Source of the DNA: Bacteroidia bacterium
GTDB taxonomy: Bacteria > Bacteroidota > Bacteroidia > Flavobacteriales > Flavobacteriaceae
DNA: 64,000 nucleotides
Assembly (NCBI GenBank): GCA_030430385.1
Contig: JAUIFO010000007.1
Location: forward strand, 1-64,000
Direction: 5' to 3'
Below are positions 1 to 8,797 of this stretch, one piece after another. How positions within the stretch are numbered: the first letter of the stretch is position 1; each line of letters starts with the position of its first letter. The translations under genes and the position numbers were made by a program. The notes beneath the pieces were generated by a model. That model worked only from the letters and a program-made list of their open reading frames with translations, had not been told where the DNA came from and made no database searches.

Positions 1-84
1 GGCTCACCTCTTACCATTCCGAACAGAGAAGTTAAGCCCATTTGCGCCGATGGTACTGCATTTGTGGGAGAGTAGGTCATCGCC
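1..84 (+). rRNA. rrf: 5S ribosomal RNA, 3' part
   Basis: The window opens inside a 5S rRNA. The central segment CCGAACAGAGAAGTTAAGC and the 3' segment GTGGGAGAGTAGGTCATCGCC are typical of bacterial 5S rRNA. The 5' end (roughly 25-30 nt) lies before the window. The exact 3' end is judged from family knowledge and from the terminator that follows at once. It implies that 16S and 23S genes lie just upstream. Confidence 0.93.
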
Positions 85-91
85 TTTTTTG

Positions 92-129
92 AAAGTCCTT
101 CATTAAATTTAATGAAGGACTTTTTTTTT
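92..129 (+). terminator. rRNA operon terminator
   Basis: A 13-bp perfect inverted repeat (92-104 with 111-123; arm AAAGTCCTTCATT) has a 6-nt loop and runs directly into ten T residues. It is a strong intrinsic terminator placed directly after the 5S rRNA, ending the rRNA operon. Confidence 0.93.
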
Positions 130-171
130 TCAGGAATTAAGATGTGAACATTTAAGAATTATTAATAAAAA

Positions 172-199
172 AAGCATCAAAATCTAAATTTTGATGCTT
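172..199 (-). terminator. Terminator of the acyl-CoA dehydrogenase gene
   Basis: Arms AAGCATCAAAAT (172-183) and ATTTTGATGCTT (188-199) pair perfectly around a 4-nt loop. Read on the minus strand the hairpin is followed by a T-run (complement of the A-run at 165-171). It lies 24 nt past the stop of the minus-strand acyl-CoA dehydrogenase. Confidence 0.85.
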
Positions 200-222
200 C
201 TTAATATGTAAAGTAATAAATG

Positions 223-1365
223 TTAACTTTTTATAACACCTCTAGAGATTACTATTTTTTGAATCTCACTAGTGCCTTCATAGATTTGAGTGATTTTTGC
301 ATCTCTCATTAACCTTTCTACATGATACTCTTTTACAAAACCGTTTCCTCCATGAATTTGAACAGCTTCAACAGTTTGTTCCATTGCTACTTTTGAGGCG
401 TATAGTTTTGCCATAGCACTAGACATGTCATGATTCTTACCTTGATCTTTTTCCCAAGCAGCTTTCATTACTAGCATTCTTGCTGCTTCAATTTCTGTAT
501 GCATATCAGCAAGTTTAAAAGCAATGGCTTGATGGTTACATATTTCAGTTCCAAATGCTTTACGTTCTTTAGAATATTTTAAGGCTAACTCATAAGCTCC
601 TGATGCAATTCCAAGTGCTTGAGACGCAATTCCTATTCTTCCACCAGATAGAGTTTTCATAGCAAACTTAAATCCAAAACCATCTTCACCAATTCTATTT
701 TCTTTAGGTACTTTTACATCATTGAATTGTAGTGTATGTGTATCACTGCCTCTAATACCCAATTTATCTTCTTTTGGACCAATATCAAAGCCTTCCATTC
801 CACGTTCAACTATAAAAGCATTAATTCCTCTGTGTCCTTTTTCTCTGTTAGTTTGCGCAATCACTAAATAGACATCACTTCGTCCACCATTAGTAATCCA
901 GTTTTTTGTTCCATTAAGCACATAATGATCACCTTTGTCAATAGCAGTAGTAGCTTGAGATGTAGCGTCACTTCCGGCTTCAGGTTCACTTAAACAAAAC
1001 GCACCAATAAATTCACCTGTTGCTAGTTTTGTCAAATATTTTTGTTTTTGGTCTTCAGTACCATAGGCTTCAAGTCCATAACAAACCAATGAATTGTTAA
1101 CCGAGACCATAACTGAAGCTGAAGCATCAATTTTTGATAATTCTTCCATAATCAATACATAGGAAATAGCATCCATACCACTTCCTCCGTATTTTGGATC
1201 AACCATAATACCCATAAAGCCTAAATCTCCCATTTTTTTTACTAATTCTTGAGGAAATTGTTGCTTTTCATCTCTTTCTATTACTCCTGGAAGTAATTCA
1301 GTTTGCGCAAAATCACGAGCTGCATCGCGAATCATAATATGTTCTTCGGTTAAATTAAAATCCAT
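223..1365 (-). CDS. Acyl-CoA dehydrogenase (short/medium-chain type)
   Basis: The 380-residue length fits a soluble FAD-dependent acyl-CoA dehydrogenase of the short/medium-chain class. These enzymes oxidise acyl-CoA to trans-2-enoyl-CoA and pass electrons to ETF. The sequence shows the FAD-binding signature SEPEAGSDA (126-134), and the C-terminal YEGTSEIQ, in which Glu363 is the expected catalytic base, as in MCAD and butyryl-CoA dehydrogenase. The domain order (alpha N-terminal, beta middle, alpha C-terminal) is complete. It is transcribed alone, divergently from anmK, with its own promoter-like element and a strong terminator. The exact chain length or branched-chain preference cannot be read from the sequence; a branched-chain (leucine or isoleucine) role is also possible. 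Confidence 0.93.
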   Translation of the reverse strand: MDFNLTEEHIMIRDAARDFAQTELLPGVIERDEKQQFPQELVKKMGDLGFMGIMVDPKYGGSGMDAISYVLIMEELSKIDASASVMVSVNNSLVCYGLEAYGTEDQKQKYLTKLATGEFIGAFCLSEPEAGSDATSQATTAIDKGDHYVLNGTKNWITNGGRSDVYLVIAQTNREKGHRGINAFIVERGMEGFDIGPKEDKLGIRGSDTHTLQFNDVKVPKENRIGEDGFGFKFAMKTLSGGRIGIASQALGIASGAYELALKYSKERKAFGTEICNHQAIAFKLADMHTEIEAARMLVMKAAWEKDQGKNHDMSSAMAKLYASKVAMEQTVEAVQIHGGNGFVKEYHVERLMRDAKITQIYEGTSEIQKIVISRGVIKS

Positions 1366-1402
1366 TATTGATATAAATTATTGATTTGATAAAAAATGAT
1401 GT

Positions 1403-1433
1403 CAAAGATAATTCTTTATTGGTATATTTTCAA
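1403..1433 (-). promoter_or_regulatory. Putative promoter of the acyl-CoA dehydrogenase gene
   Basis: On the minus strand a TATCTTTG -7 element (1410-1403) is preceded by TTG (1433-1431) at a 20-nt spacing. This matches the Bacteroidota form TTG-N(17-23)-TAnnTTTG. The start codon at 1365 is 38 nt downstream. Confidence 0.55.
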
Positions 1434-1456
1434 TATAGATTCCTATTTTTACTGAT

Positions 1457-2518
1457 ATGTCAAACATAGAATACAATATACTTGGCGTAATGTCTGGAAC
1501 ATCTCTTGATGGTGTTGATTTAGTGTATGCAAATTTTAATAAATCTAATTCATGGACATTCAAAATTTTAAAATACGATACAATAAAATATTCAAAAAAG
1601 TGGCATAACCTCCTAATGTTTTTAGTTGAGCAACCAATTGATGTAATTCAAAAATTAGATGAAGAGTATACAATTTATTTGTCTGAAATTATCTCAAAGT
1701 TTATTCAAAAAAATAGCTTAACAAAAATTGACGCTATCTGTTCGCATGGACATACAGCGCTTCATAGACCTGAAGATAAAATCACCCTTCAAATAGGTAA
1801 TAAAATGCAATTAGCTAGCCTTTTAAAACAAACAGTAGTATGTGATTTTAGGGTTCAGGATGTAAAATTAGGAGGACAAGGTGCTCCGTTGGTTCCAATT
1901 GGAGATCAACTTCTTTTTGGTGAGTATTCCTATTGCCTTAATTTAGGTGGTTTTGCTAATATTTCTTTTGAAAACAAAGCCAAGAGAGTAGCATTTGACA
2001 TTTGTCCAGTTAATATAGTCCTTAATCATTATTGCAGAAAGATTAATTTCGAATTTGATTTTAATGGTGAGATTTCTTCAACAGGAACTATAAACCAAAA
2101 TTTATTAAATCAACTAAATAACTTAGATTTTTACGGTAAGGATTTTCCAAAATCTTTAGGGCTAGAATGGGTTACACAAAGTGTTTTTCCTCTTATTGAT
2201 TCATTTGATCTTAAAGTTCGTGATGTTTTAAGAACATTTACTGAGCACATTGCAATACAAATTAATAAAGTTTTAAATCAAGAGCGTAATAATTCTGTAT
2301 TGATTACAGGTGGTGGTGCTCATAATTCCTTTTTAGTTAAACGTATTAAATCTTTATCTGAACATAAAATAGTTCTTCCTACAAAAGAGATTATAGATTA
2401 TAAAGAAGCCTTAGTGTTTGGTTTATTAGGGATTCTAAAACTCAGAGGAGAAATTAATTGTTTAGCGAGTGTGACTGGATCAAAACACGATCATTCTTCT
2501 GGAATTATTTATCGTTAG
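1457..2518 (+). CDS. anmK: Anhydro-N-acetylmuramic acid kinase
   Basis: AnmK phosphorylates and opens 1,6-anhydro-MurNAc released from peptidoglycan turnover, giving MurNAc-6-P for recycling. The N-terminal ATP-binding motif MSGTSLDG (12-19) is diagnostic of the family. GGQGAPLVP and a C-terminal GGGAHN segment are also present. The 353-residue length is near the family norm of about 360-370. The start ATG at 1457 gives the usual short lead into the MSGTS motif. The gene stands alone between a divergent acyl-CoA dehydrogenase and a separately promoted dehydrogenase; no MurQ etherase gene is seen next to it in this window. Confidence 0.95.
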   Translation: MSNIEYNILGVMSGTSLDGVDLVYANFNKSNSWTFKILKYDTIKYSKKWHNLLMFLVEQPIDVIQKLDEEYTIYLSEIISKFIQKNSLTKIDAICSHGHTALHRPEDKITLQIGNKMQLASLLKQTVVCDFRVQDVKLGGQGAPLVPIGDQLLFGEYSYCLNLGGFANISFENKAKRVAFDICPVNIVLNHYCRKINFEFDFNGEISSTGTINQNLLNQLNNLDFYGKDFPKSLGLEWVTQSVFPLIDSFDLKVRDVLRTFTEHIAIQINKVLNQERNNSVLITGGGAHNSFLVKRIKSLSEHKIVLPTKEIIDYKEALVFGLLGILKLRGEINCLASVTGSKHDHSSGIIYR

Positions 2519-2679
2519 CCCTTATTTTTAATGTGTTTAATTAAGAAGGATACTCAACTTGTGTTTGTAATTAAGACCATTTTAAATGCCTCCAAAAAAG
2601 ATGCATTTAGACTAGAATAATTAAATGTTATTTTTATTATAATAAAGTGCCTTTACGTTTTAATGCCACTTTTGTTTTT

Positions 2680-2687
2680 TATATTTG
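2680..2687 (+). promoter_or_regulatory. Putative -7 promoter element before the ELFV dehydrogenase
   Basis: TATATTTG matches the Bacteroidota TAnnTTTG -7 consensus, 27 nt before the ATG at 2715. No good -33 TTG is found at the expected distance, so only the -7 element is supported. Confidence 0.45.
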
Positions 2688-2714
2688 TCGAAACTTAACT
2701 AACAGAAACTCTTA

Positions 2715-3941
2715 ATGAAAGATTTACTTCAATCGTACGAAGACAAAGAGCCCGAAATCGTATTTAATTGGAAAGATCCTGAAACTGAAGCCGAAGGCTG
2801 GACTGTAATAAATTCTCTTAGAGGTGGTGCAGCAGGAGGAGGAACGCGGATGAGAAAAGGCTTAGATATGAACGAAGTATTATCACTTGCCAAAACAATG
2901 GAAGTGAAGTTTACAGTATCAGGTCCCGCTATTGGAGGCGCAAAATCTGGAATTAATTTTGATCCTCGAGATCCAAGAAAGAAAGGAGTTCTTGAGCGCT
3001 GGTATAAAGCTGTTTCTCCGCTTTTAAAAAGTTATTACGGAACTGGTGGCGATCTAAACGTCGATGAAATTCATGAAGTCATTCCTATTACTGAAGAAAG
3101 TGGTGTGTGGCATCCACAAGAAGGTGTTTTTGAAGGACACTTTAAGCCAACACAAGCCGACAAAATTAATCGAATTGGTCAACTAAGACATGGTGTTATA
3201 AAGGTTTTAGAGAATCCTAAATATTCTCCAAACGTTTCTCGTAAGTATACTGTTGCAGATATGATTACTGGTTATGGCGTTGCTGAAGCTGTAAGACATT
3301 TTTACGACGTACATGGCGATTCTGTTGTTGGTAAACGTGCAATTGTTCAAGGGTTTGGAAATGTTGGAGCTGCTGCGGCTTTCTATTTAGCGCAAATGGG
3401 AGCTAAAGTTGTAGGAATTATTGATAGAGTAGGTGGGCTGATCAAAGAGGAAGGCTTCACTTTTGAAGAAATTACACAACTATATTCTAATAAGGATGGT
3501 AACACTTTAGTAAGTGATCATATGATTCCTTTTGAGGATATGAATGAAAAAATATGGTCTTTACAAACTGAAGTATTTGCACCTTGTGCAGCTTCTAGAC
3601 TCATTACCAAAGACCAAATTGATTCTATGATTGAGACAGGGTTAGAGGTGATTTCCTGTGGAGCAAATGTACCATTTGCTGATAAGGAAATATTTTTTGG
3701 ACCAATAATGGAGCATACTGATAATAAAGTAAGTTTAATTCCTGACTTTATTTCTAACTGTGGAATGGCACGAGTGTTTGCATATTTTATGGAACGTAAA
3801 GTGCAAATGACTGATGAAGCTATTTTTAATGATACCTCTAATACCATTAGAAATGCCATCAAAAAAGTATATGATAAAAATCAAAGTAAAACAGGAATTA
3901 GTGCTACAGCTTTTGAAATAGCATTAAGCCAACTTATATAA
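2715..3941 (+). CDS. Glu/Leu/Phe/Val (ELFV) family amino-acid dehydrogenase
   Basis: This is an NAD(P)-dependent amino-acid dehydrogenase that reversibly deaminates an amino acid to its 2-oxo acid. The N-terminal domain carries the two active-site lysines of the family, Lys65 in the MEVKFTVSGP stretch and Lys77 in GGAKSGI. The C-terminal Rossmann domain carries GFGNVG (213-218). At 408 residues it is slightly shorter than typical hexameric glutamate dehydrogenases (about 420-450) and longer than leucine dehydrogenases (about 360), so the substrate is not assigned. nhaD begins 7 nt after its stop, so the two are probably co-transcribed. Confidence 0.9.
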   Translation: MKDLLQSYEDKEPEIVFNWKDPETEAEGWTVINSLRGGAAGGGTRMRKGLDMNEVLSLAKTMEVKFTVSGPAIGGAKSGINFDPRDPRKKGVLERWYKAVSPLLKSYYGTGGDLNVDEIHEVIPITEESGVWHPQEGVFEGHFKPTQADKINRIGQLRHGVIKVLENPKYSPNVSRKYTVADMITGYGVAEAVRHFYDVHGDSVVGKRAIVQGFGNVGAAAAFYLAQMGAKVVGIIDRVGGLIKEEGFTFEEITQLYSNKDGNTLVSDHMIPFEDMNEKIWSLQTEVFAPCAASRLITKDQIDSMIETGLEVISCGANVPFADKEIFFGPIMEHTDNKVSLIPDFISNCGMARVFAYFMERKVQMTDEAIFNDTSNTIRNAIKKVYDKNQSKTGISATAFEIALSQLI

Positions 3942-3948
3942 ATTTATA

Positions 3949-5343
3949 ATGGAAACCGTAATCATTTTAATTTTTGCCTTAGGATACTTAGCAATTACTG
4001 TAGAGCATAGTATCAAAATCGATAAGCTCATTCCAGCCTTGGTTATGATGGCTATTTGTTGGGCTCTAATTGCTTTAGGAATTGATTCCTTTCCGCAATG
4101 GTTTGATTCTGCAAATCATGGTCTGGTTGACGGGTTTGCTAATCTTGGGCATGATTCTAAAATGCACATTATGGAAGAAACCTTATTGCATCATTTAGGT
4201 AAAACGGCTGAGATTTTAGTGTTTCTATTAGGTGCAATGACCATTGTTGAAATCATTGATTATTTTGATGGTTTTTCTACCATAAAAGGATTTATAAAAA
4301 CCAACAGCAAGCGCAGAATTTTGTGGATATTTGCCATATTAGCTTTTATTTTATCAGCAATTATAGATAATTTAACGGCAACAATTGTACTTATCTCAAT
4401 CCTTCAAAAGATTGTAAAGGAAAGAGATGTTCGTATTTGGTATGCTGGTTTAATTATTATTGCTGCCAATGCTGGAGGAGCATGGTCACCTATTGGTGAT
4501 GTAACTACAACAATGCTTTGGATTGGAAATAAAGTGACTTCAGGCAAGTTATTTATGTATTTATTTGTTCCTTCATTACTATGTATGATTGTTCCTACTT
4601 TAATTGCCTCATTTATGCCTGCCTTTAAAGGAAATCTAGAAAAGGTTGAAGATGATTCAGATAAACCAAAAAATAAGTTTAGTTCTACAATGCTCTACTT
4701 AGGTTTGGGAGGTATTATTTCTGTACCAATCTTTAAAACGGTTACACATTTACCGCCTTATGTTGGGATGATGCTGGCTTTAGGAATCGTTGCTATTTTT
4801 GCTGAAATTTATAGTAATTCAAAGTTTGCACTTTCTCAAATTGAATCAGAAGAACATCAAGAACACGCAAGTCATAGTCCTGTACATCATTCTTTATCAA
4901 AAATTGAATTACCAAGCATCTTATTTTTCTTAGGAATTTTAATGGCTGTTGCAGCCTTAGAATCTTTAGGGATCTTATTTGGCTTCGCTGGAACGCTTCA
5001 AGAGACTATGCCAATGTTAGGAACTGAACTTCATGGAGAAGGCGTCTCAGACTTAGTCGTGTTACTTCTCGGAATTGGATCGGCTGTCATAGATAATGTG
5101 CCTCTAGTTGCTGCAAGTTTAGGAATGTTTTCTGAACCAATTGATAATGAATTATGGCATTTTATAGCCTATTCAGCTGGAACAGGAGGTAGTATGTTAA
5201 TCATAGGTTCTGCAGCTGGAGTTGTGGCTATGGGAATGGAAAAAATTGACTTTTTCTGGTACCTGAAAAAAATTGCATGGCTAGCTTTCGTTGGCTTTAT
5301 TGTTGGTGCTGCTGCATTTATGATTACGCGAACTTTATTCTAG
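3949..5343 (+). CDS. nhaD: Sodium:proton antiporter NhaD
   Basis: NhaD-type (ion transporter superfamily) Na+/H+ antiporters expel sodium in exchange for protons across the inner membrane. The 464-residue protein has about a dozen hydrophobic segments. It carries the paired half-repeat motifs typical of the family: IIDNLTATIVL followed by GGAWSPIGDVTTTMLW in the first half, and VIDNVPLVAA followed by GTGGSMLIIGSAAG in the second. The Asp residues in the two DN pairs are the likely ion-binding residues. A His/Glu-rich cytoplasmic loop (around residues 300-315) sits between the halves. A role in salt tolerance fits a marine lifestyle; that is inference. Confidence 0.92.
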   Translation: METVIILIFALGYLAITVEHSIKIDKLIPALVMMAICWALIALGIDSFPQWFDSANHGLVDGFANLGHDSKMHIMEETLLHHLGKTAEILVFLLGAMTIVEIIDYFDGFSTIKGFIKTNSKRRILWIFAILAFILSAIIDNLTATIVLISILQKIVKERDVRIWYAGLIIIAANAGGAWSPIGDVTTTMLWIGNKVTSGKLFMYLFVPSLLCMIVPTLIASFMPAFKGNLEKVEDDSDKPKNKFSSTMLYLGLGGIISVPIFKTVTHLPPYVGMMLALGIVAIFAEIYSNSKFALSQIESEEHQEHASHSPVHHSLSKIELPSILFFLGILMAVAALESLGILFGFAGTLQETMPMLGTELHGEGVSDLVVLLLGIGSAVIDNVPLVAASLGMFSEPIDNELWHFIAYSAGTGGSMLIIGSAAGVVAMGMEKIDFFWYLKKIAWLAFVGFIVGAAAFMITRTLF

Positions 5344-5410
5344 ATCATATACTTTGTGGTCTAATTAGACGTTATTACACTAATTACATTAATTTCAATA
5401 CACTATTTAT

Positions 5411-6106
5411 ATGATATTTTTAAGTAGTATTCAAGAAGGAACTGAATTAATAACCGATTCAGAATCTACTGAAAAAACACTATCAATTATCGAGCTAATA
5501 GGAAGTGGTGGTACTGCAGGTCAGATCATCATTGCACTCTTGTTTGTCCTTTTGGTTGTGGCAATTTACATCTATTTTGAAAGATTATTTGCCATTAAAG
5601 CGGCTTCAAATGTAGATGCTAACTTTATGAATCAAATCAAAGATCATGTTAGTAATGGTAAAATTGATTCTGCTCAAATGCTATGTGCTCAAGTCAATTC
5701 TCCTGTCTCTCGATTAATTAATAAAGGAATTACACGCATTGGTAAGCCTTTGGAAGATATCAATACTGCTATTGAAAATGCTGGTCGTCTAGAACTATAT
5801 GGATTAGAAAAAAATGTCAGCATTCTGGCTACAATTTCTGGTGTGGCACCTATGATTGGTTTCCTGGGAACAGTAATCGGTATGATCTTGTCTATTTTTG
5901 AAATTGCCAATTCTGGCGGACAAATCGATATTAAGCAACTATCTGATGGATTATATACTGCTATGACAACTACAGTAGCTGGACTTATTGTTGGTATTGT
6001 TGCCTATATGGCATATAATCATTTGGTTGTAAAAACGGATAAAGTTGTATATCAAATGGAAGCCAATTCTTTAGAATTTTTAGATCACTTAAATGAACCT
6101 ATCTAA
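5411..6106 (+). CDS. exbB: MotA/TolQ/ExbB proton channel family protein
   Basis: ExbB is the inner-membrane proton channel subunit that, with ExbD, powers TonB. The 231-residue protein has three hydrophobic segments: about 38-58, 136-162 and 185-207. The second holds GVAPMIGFLGTVIGMI, the signature of the family. A polar N-terminal stretch of about 35 residues precedes the first segment. exbD follows with a one-base stop/start overlap (TAATG), and a tonB-like gene lies next, so this is a complete energising module. The partner TonB-dependent receptor is not encoded nearby. Confidence 0.93.
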   Translation: MIFLSSIQEGTELITDSESTEKTLSIIELIGSGGTAGQIIIALLFVLLVVAIYIYFERLFAIKAASNVDANFMNQIKDHVSNGKIDSAQMLCAQVNSPVSRLINKGITRIGKPLEDINTAIENAGRLELYGLEKNVSILATISGVAPMIGFLGTVIGMILSIFEIANSGGQIDIKQLSDGLYTAMTTTVAGLIVGIVAYMAYNHLVVKTDKVVYQMEANSLEFLDHLNEPI

Positions 6107-6501
6107 TGAATATTAGAGGTAGAAATAAAGTTACTCCAGAATTCAATATGTCATCGATGACAGATATTGTATTCTTATTATTGATATTCTTCATGCTGGC
6201 TTCTACTTTGGTAACAACCAATGCGATCGATATTCTCCTTCCGAAGGCAAGCGGAAAGACCGAAAATAAGAAGTCTGTTGCAGTGAGCATTACTAAAGAC
6301 TTGAATTATTACATTGATCAAAAACTTGTTGGACAAAGTGTTCTAGAAAATGAACTCATTAAACGTTTAGCATCTCAAGACCAACCAACCATTGTTTTAC
6401 GAGCTGAAAAAACAGTCCCTGTAGATAATGTAGTAAAGGTTATGGATATTGCTAATCGCAATAAGTTTAAAGTCATTCTAGCAGTTAAGCCAAATAATTA
6501 A
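6106..6501 (+). CDS. exbD: Biopolymer transporter ExbD
   Basis: This 131-residue protein has one N-terminal transmembrane helix and a periplasmic domain, as expected for ExbD/TolR. The motif MTDIVFLLLIFFM contains Asp20, equivalent to the proton-relay aspartate of ExbD. Its start codon shares one base with the exbB stop codon, indicating translational coupling. The periplasmic part ends in a typical KVMDIANRNKFKVILAV segment. Confidence 0.94.
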   Translation: MNIRGRNKVTPEFNMSSMTDIVFLLLIFFMLASTLVTTNAIDILLPKASGKTENKKSVAVSITKDLNYYIDQKLVGQSVLENELIKRLASQDQPTIVLRAEKTVPVDNVVKVMDIANRNKFKVILAVKPNN

Positions 6502-6539
6502 GAATAGTTCGGTACGACATTTGCGTATCACTACATATT

Positions 6540-7385
6540 ATGAAATACTTCAAAACCAAACATGAACGAAATTCGGCCAGAATTACTGCTTTGATTACAG
6601 TAATACTAATCTTATTGTTGTTTGTTGTTGGTAAGACCTATATGGATCCTCCTGAAGAATATGGTGTGGCTGTTAATTTTGGTAATTCTGAAGTTGGTAG
6701 TGGTGAAATCCAACCTACTAAACCAGTTGCCTCTAAACCAAAAGAAGTTGTTAATCAAGAACAAGTAAAAGAGATACCTCAAGAAACGCAACAAACAAAT
6801 TCTCCAGCTGAAAATGTTTTAACTGAAGAATCGGAAGCATCTTTAGCAATAAAAAAAGCTAAGGAAGAGGAGGCTAGAACTAAAGCTGAAGCAGAGCGTA
6901 TTGAAAGAGAACAACGAGAGGCTGAAGAGCAACGTCAACGTGAAGAGGCTGATAAGAAAGCAAAATTGGATGCGCTTATTGGAGGTGTAAGTAATTCTGA
7001 TGGACCAGAGACTAATGGAGAAGGTCCTAATGATGGTCCTGGAGATAAAGGTGAATTAGATGGCAACCCTTATGCACCGAGTTATTTTGGAGATCCTGGA
7101 ACTGGTTCCGGAGGAAAAGGATATGGTTTAAATGGAAGAGGCACTGCTACCTACACTAAAGTTATTCCAGATTGTCAAGAAGAAGGTAGAGTTGTTGTTG
7201 AAATTCATGTAAATCGTTCAGGAAAAGTTATCAAAGCTACACCTGGAAAACAAGGGACTACAGGAGATGCTTGTTTATATAATGCAGCCAAAGAAATTGC
7301 ACTCTCTCATAAATGGAAAGCCGACTCCAAAGCGCCAACAACTCAGATTGGTTGGGTTAAAATCGATTTTACTTTAGGTCAATAA
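6540..7385 (+). CDS. tonB: TonB-family energy transducer
   Basis: The 281-residue protein has one N-terminal membrane helix (about residues 15-32). A long Glu/Lys/Arg/Gln-rich, probably coiled or extended, periplasmic linker follows (about 55-145), then a Gly/Asn/Pro-rich stretch (about 150-200) and a C-terminal TonB-like domain with EGRVVVEIHVNRSGKV and a final strand IGWVKIDFTL. It is 38 nt downstream of exbD and 3 nt upstream of folC. It should span the periplasm and pass ExbBD energy to outer-membrane receptors. The linker is Glu/Lys-rich where E. coli TonB is Pro-rich, which makes it somewhat TolA-like in composition; a TolA-like role is the main alternative. Confidence 0.85.
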   Translation: MKYFKTKHERNSARITALITVILILLLFVVGKTYMDPPEEYGVAVNFGNSEVGSGEIQPTKPVASKPKEVVNQEQVKEIPQETQQTNSPAENVLTEESEASLAIKKAKEEEARTKAEAERIEREQREAEEQRQREEADKKAKLDALIGGVSNSDGPETNGEGPNDGPGDKGELDGNPYAPSYFGDPGTGSGGKGYGLNGRGTATYTKVIPDCQEEGRVVVEIHVNRSGKVIKATPGKQGTTGDACLYNAAKEIALSHKWKADSKAPTTQIGWVKIDFTLGQ

Positions 7386-7388
7386 TCT

Positions 7389-8609
7389 ATGAATTATAAC
7401 GATACTGTCAACTGGATGTTTAAGCAGTTACCGATGTATCAAAATCAAGGTAAGTCAGCTTATAAAGTTGATCTATCTAACATCAAACGTTTATCTAACC
7501 ACCTCAATAACCCTCATCTTAAGTTTAAAAGCATTCACGTAGCTGGAACTAATGGTAAAGGTTCTACAAGTCATATGCTTGCGTCGATACTTCAGGAAGC
7601 AGGCTATAAGGTTGGACTATACACATCACCACATTTAAGAGATTTTAGAGAGCGTATCAAGATCAATGGTAATGATGTAAGTAAACAGTTTGTCATTGGC
7701 TTTGTAAAACGGAACTTCAATTTTTTTCAGAATAACAGTTTATCTTTTTTTGAAATGACTGTCGGAATGGCTTTCGATTACTTTGCTCAAAAAAAAGTAG
7801 ATATCGCTATTGTTGAAGTTGGTTTAGGCGGTCGATTAGATTCTACTAATATTATAACGCCAGAAGTTTCAGTAATTACCAATATTGGTTTTGATCATGT
7901 GACATTTTTAGGTGATACCTATCAAAAAATAGCGACAGAAAAAGCAGGAATCATTAAACAAGACGTTCCAGTGGTTATTGGAGAGACTCACGAAAAGACC
8001 AAAGATGTATTTAATGATATCGCAAAACAAAATGAATCTTCAATTTATTTTGCCGATCAACTTGTTGATAAGACATATTCAAGTGATTTAAAAGGAAGCT
8101 ATCAAAGCCGCAATATTAAAACAGCTCTTCAAGCTATTCATGTATTGATGCAGACTACCAACTTTAAGGTTTCTGAAGCACATATTAAAAAGGGTTTGAA
8201 TCATGTGGTTTTTAATACAGGATTAAAAGGACGTTGGCAAATTCTTCAAGAGAAACCTAAAGTAATCTGCGATACCGCTCACAATAAGGAAGGTTTAAGC
8301 TATGTGATGAACCAATTACAAAAGGAATACTTTAAGACATTGCATTTTGTATTTGGAGTGGTCAAGGATAAGGATCTTGATGCTATTCTACCATTATTGC
8401 CAAAGCAAGCTGTGTATTATTTTTGCAAGCCTAATGTTGCTCGTGGTTTAGATGTTGAAACACTAAAATCTGTTTTTATAAAAAATGGGTTCTCAGGACA
8501 TGCGTATCAATCAGTTAATGAGGCTTTTGATACTGCAAAATCAAATGCATCTAAAGATGATGTAATTTATGTAGGAGGGAGTACTTTTGTTGTTGCAGAA
8601 ATTATTTAA
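7389..8609 (+). CDS. folC: Bifunctional folylpolyglutamate synthase/dihydrofolate synthase
   Basis: FolC adds glutamate to dihydropteroate and to folates, using ATP. The Mur-ligase-type P-loop AGTNGKGST (52-60) is followed by the family marker YTSPHLRDFRERI. VEVGLGGRLDSTN and NIGFDHV supply metal and nucleotide contacts, and a C-terminal CDTAHNKEG matches the family's ATP-domain end. The 406-residue length is typical. It starts 3 nt after the tonB-like stop and is the last gene of the exbB-exbD-tonB-folC unit. A tRNA promoter lies just past its stop codon. Confidence 0.95.
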   Translation: MNYNDTVNWMFKQLPMYQNQGKSAYKVDLSNIKRLSNHLNNPHLKFKSIHVAGTNGKGSTSHMLASILQEAGYKVGLYTSPHLRDFRERIKINGNDVSKQFVIGFVKRNFNFFQNNSLSFFEMTVGMAFDYFAQKKVDIAIVEVGLGGRLDSTNIITPEVSVITNIGFDHVTFLGDTYQKIATEKAGIIKQDVPVVIGETHEKTKDVFNDIAKQNESSIYFADQLVDKTYSSDLKGSYQSRNIKTALQAIHVLMQTTNFKVSEAHIKKGLNHVVFNTGLKGRWQILQEKPKVICDTAHNKEGLSYVMNQLQKEYFKTLHFVFGVVKDKDLDAILPLLPKQAVYYFCKPNVARGLDVETLKSVFIKNGFSGHAYQSVNEAFDTAKSNASKDDVIYVGGSTFVVAEII

Positions 8610-8627
8610 TTTTTTTTCAAAAAAGCT

Positions 8628-8657
8628 TTTGCGAATTAAAAAACTAGCCTATATTTG
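8628..8657 (+). promoter_or_regulatory. Promoter of tRNA-Val
   Basis: TTTG at 8628-8631, an 18-nt spacer and TATATTTG at 8650-8657 are a near-perfect Bacteroidota housekeeping promoter. The mature tRNA begins 15 nt downstream. This is one of the clearest promoters in the window. Confidence 0.85.
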
Positions 8658-8671
8658 CAGTCCAATATTTA

Positions 8672-8746
8672 GGGCGCGTAGCTCAGTTGGTTCAGAGCAC
8701 TTGGTTTACACCCAAGGGGTCAGGGGTTCGAATCCCTTCGCGCCCA
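8672..8746 (+). tRNA. tRNA-Val (anticodon UAC)
   Basis: The acceptor stem GGGCGCG (8672-8678) pairs with CGCGCCC (8739-8745), with A8746 as discriminator. The anticodon stem CTTGG/CCAAG (8700-8704/8712-8716) encloses the loop TTTACAC with anticodon TAC. The T-arm AGGGG-TTCGAAT-CCCTT is canonical apart from one G-T pair. CCA is not encoded. The gene stands alone with its own promoter and terminator. Confidence 0.97.
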
Positions 8747-8750
8747 CAAA

Positions 8751-8780
8751 AAAAAGCAAGCTATTTAGCTTGCTTTTTTT
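8751..8780 (+). terminator. Terminator after tRNA-Val, probably bidirectional
   Basis: An A-run and GCAAGCTA (to 8763) pair with TAGCTTGC and a T-run (8766-8780) around a very small loop. The symmetric A-run/T-run flanks mean it can stop transcription from the tRNA on the plus strand and from murF, which ends at 8798, on the minus strand. Confidence 0.88.
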
Positions 8781-8797
8781 ATTTTAATATAGTTAAG

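Noticed and set aside
2519..2714. Small hairpin AAATGC...GCATTT and two near-repeated TAATTAAGA stretches after anmK
   Set aside because: The stem is only 6 bp without a T-run, and the repeats are short AT-rich matches expected by chance; apart from the -7 element nothing else is supported here.
8587..8787. Open frame of 66 codons across the tRNA-Val region
   Set aside because: It overlaps the end of folC, a tRNA, its promoter and its terminator; the translation is just tRNA sequence read as protein.
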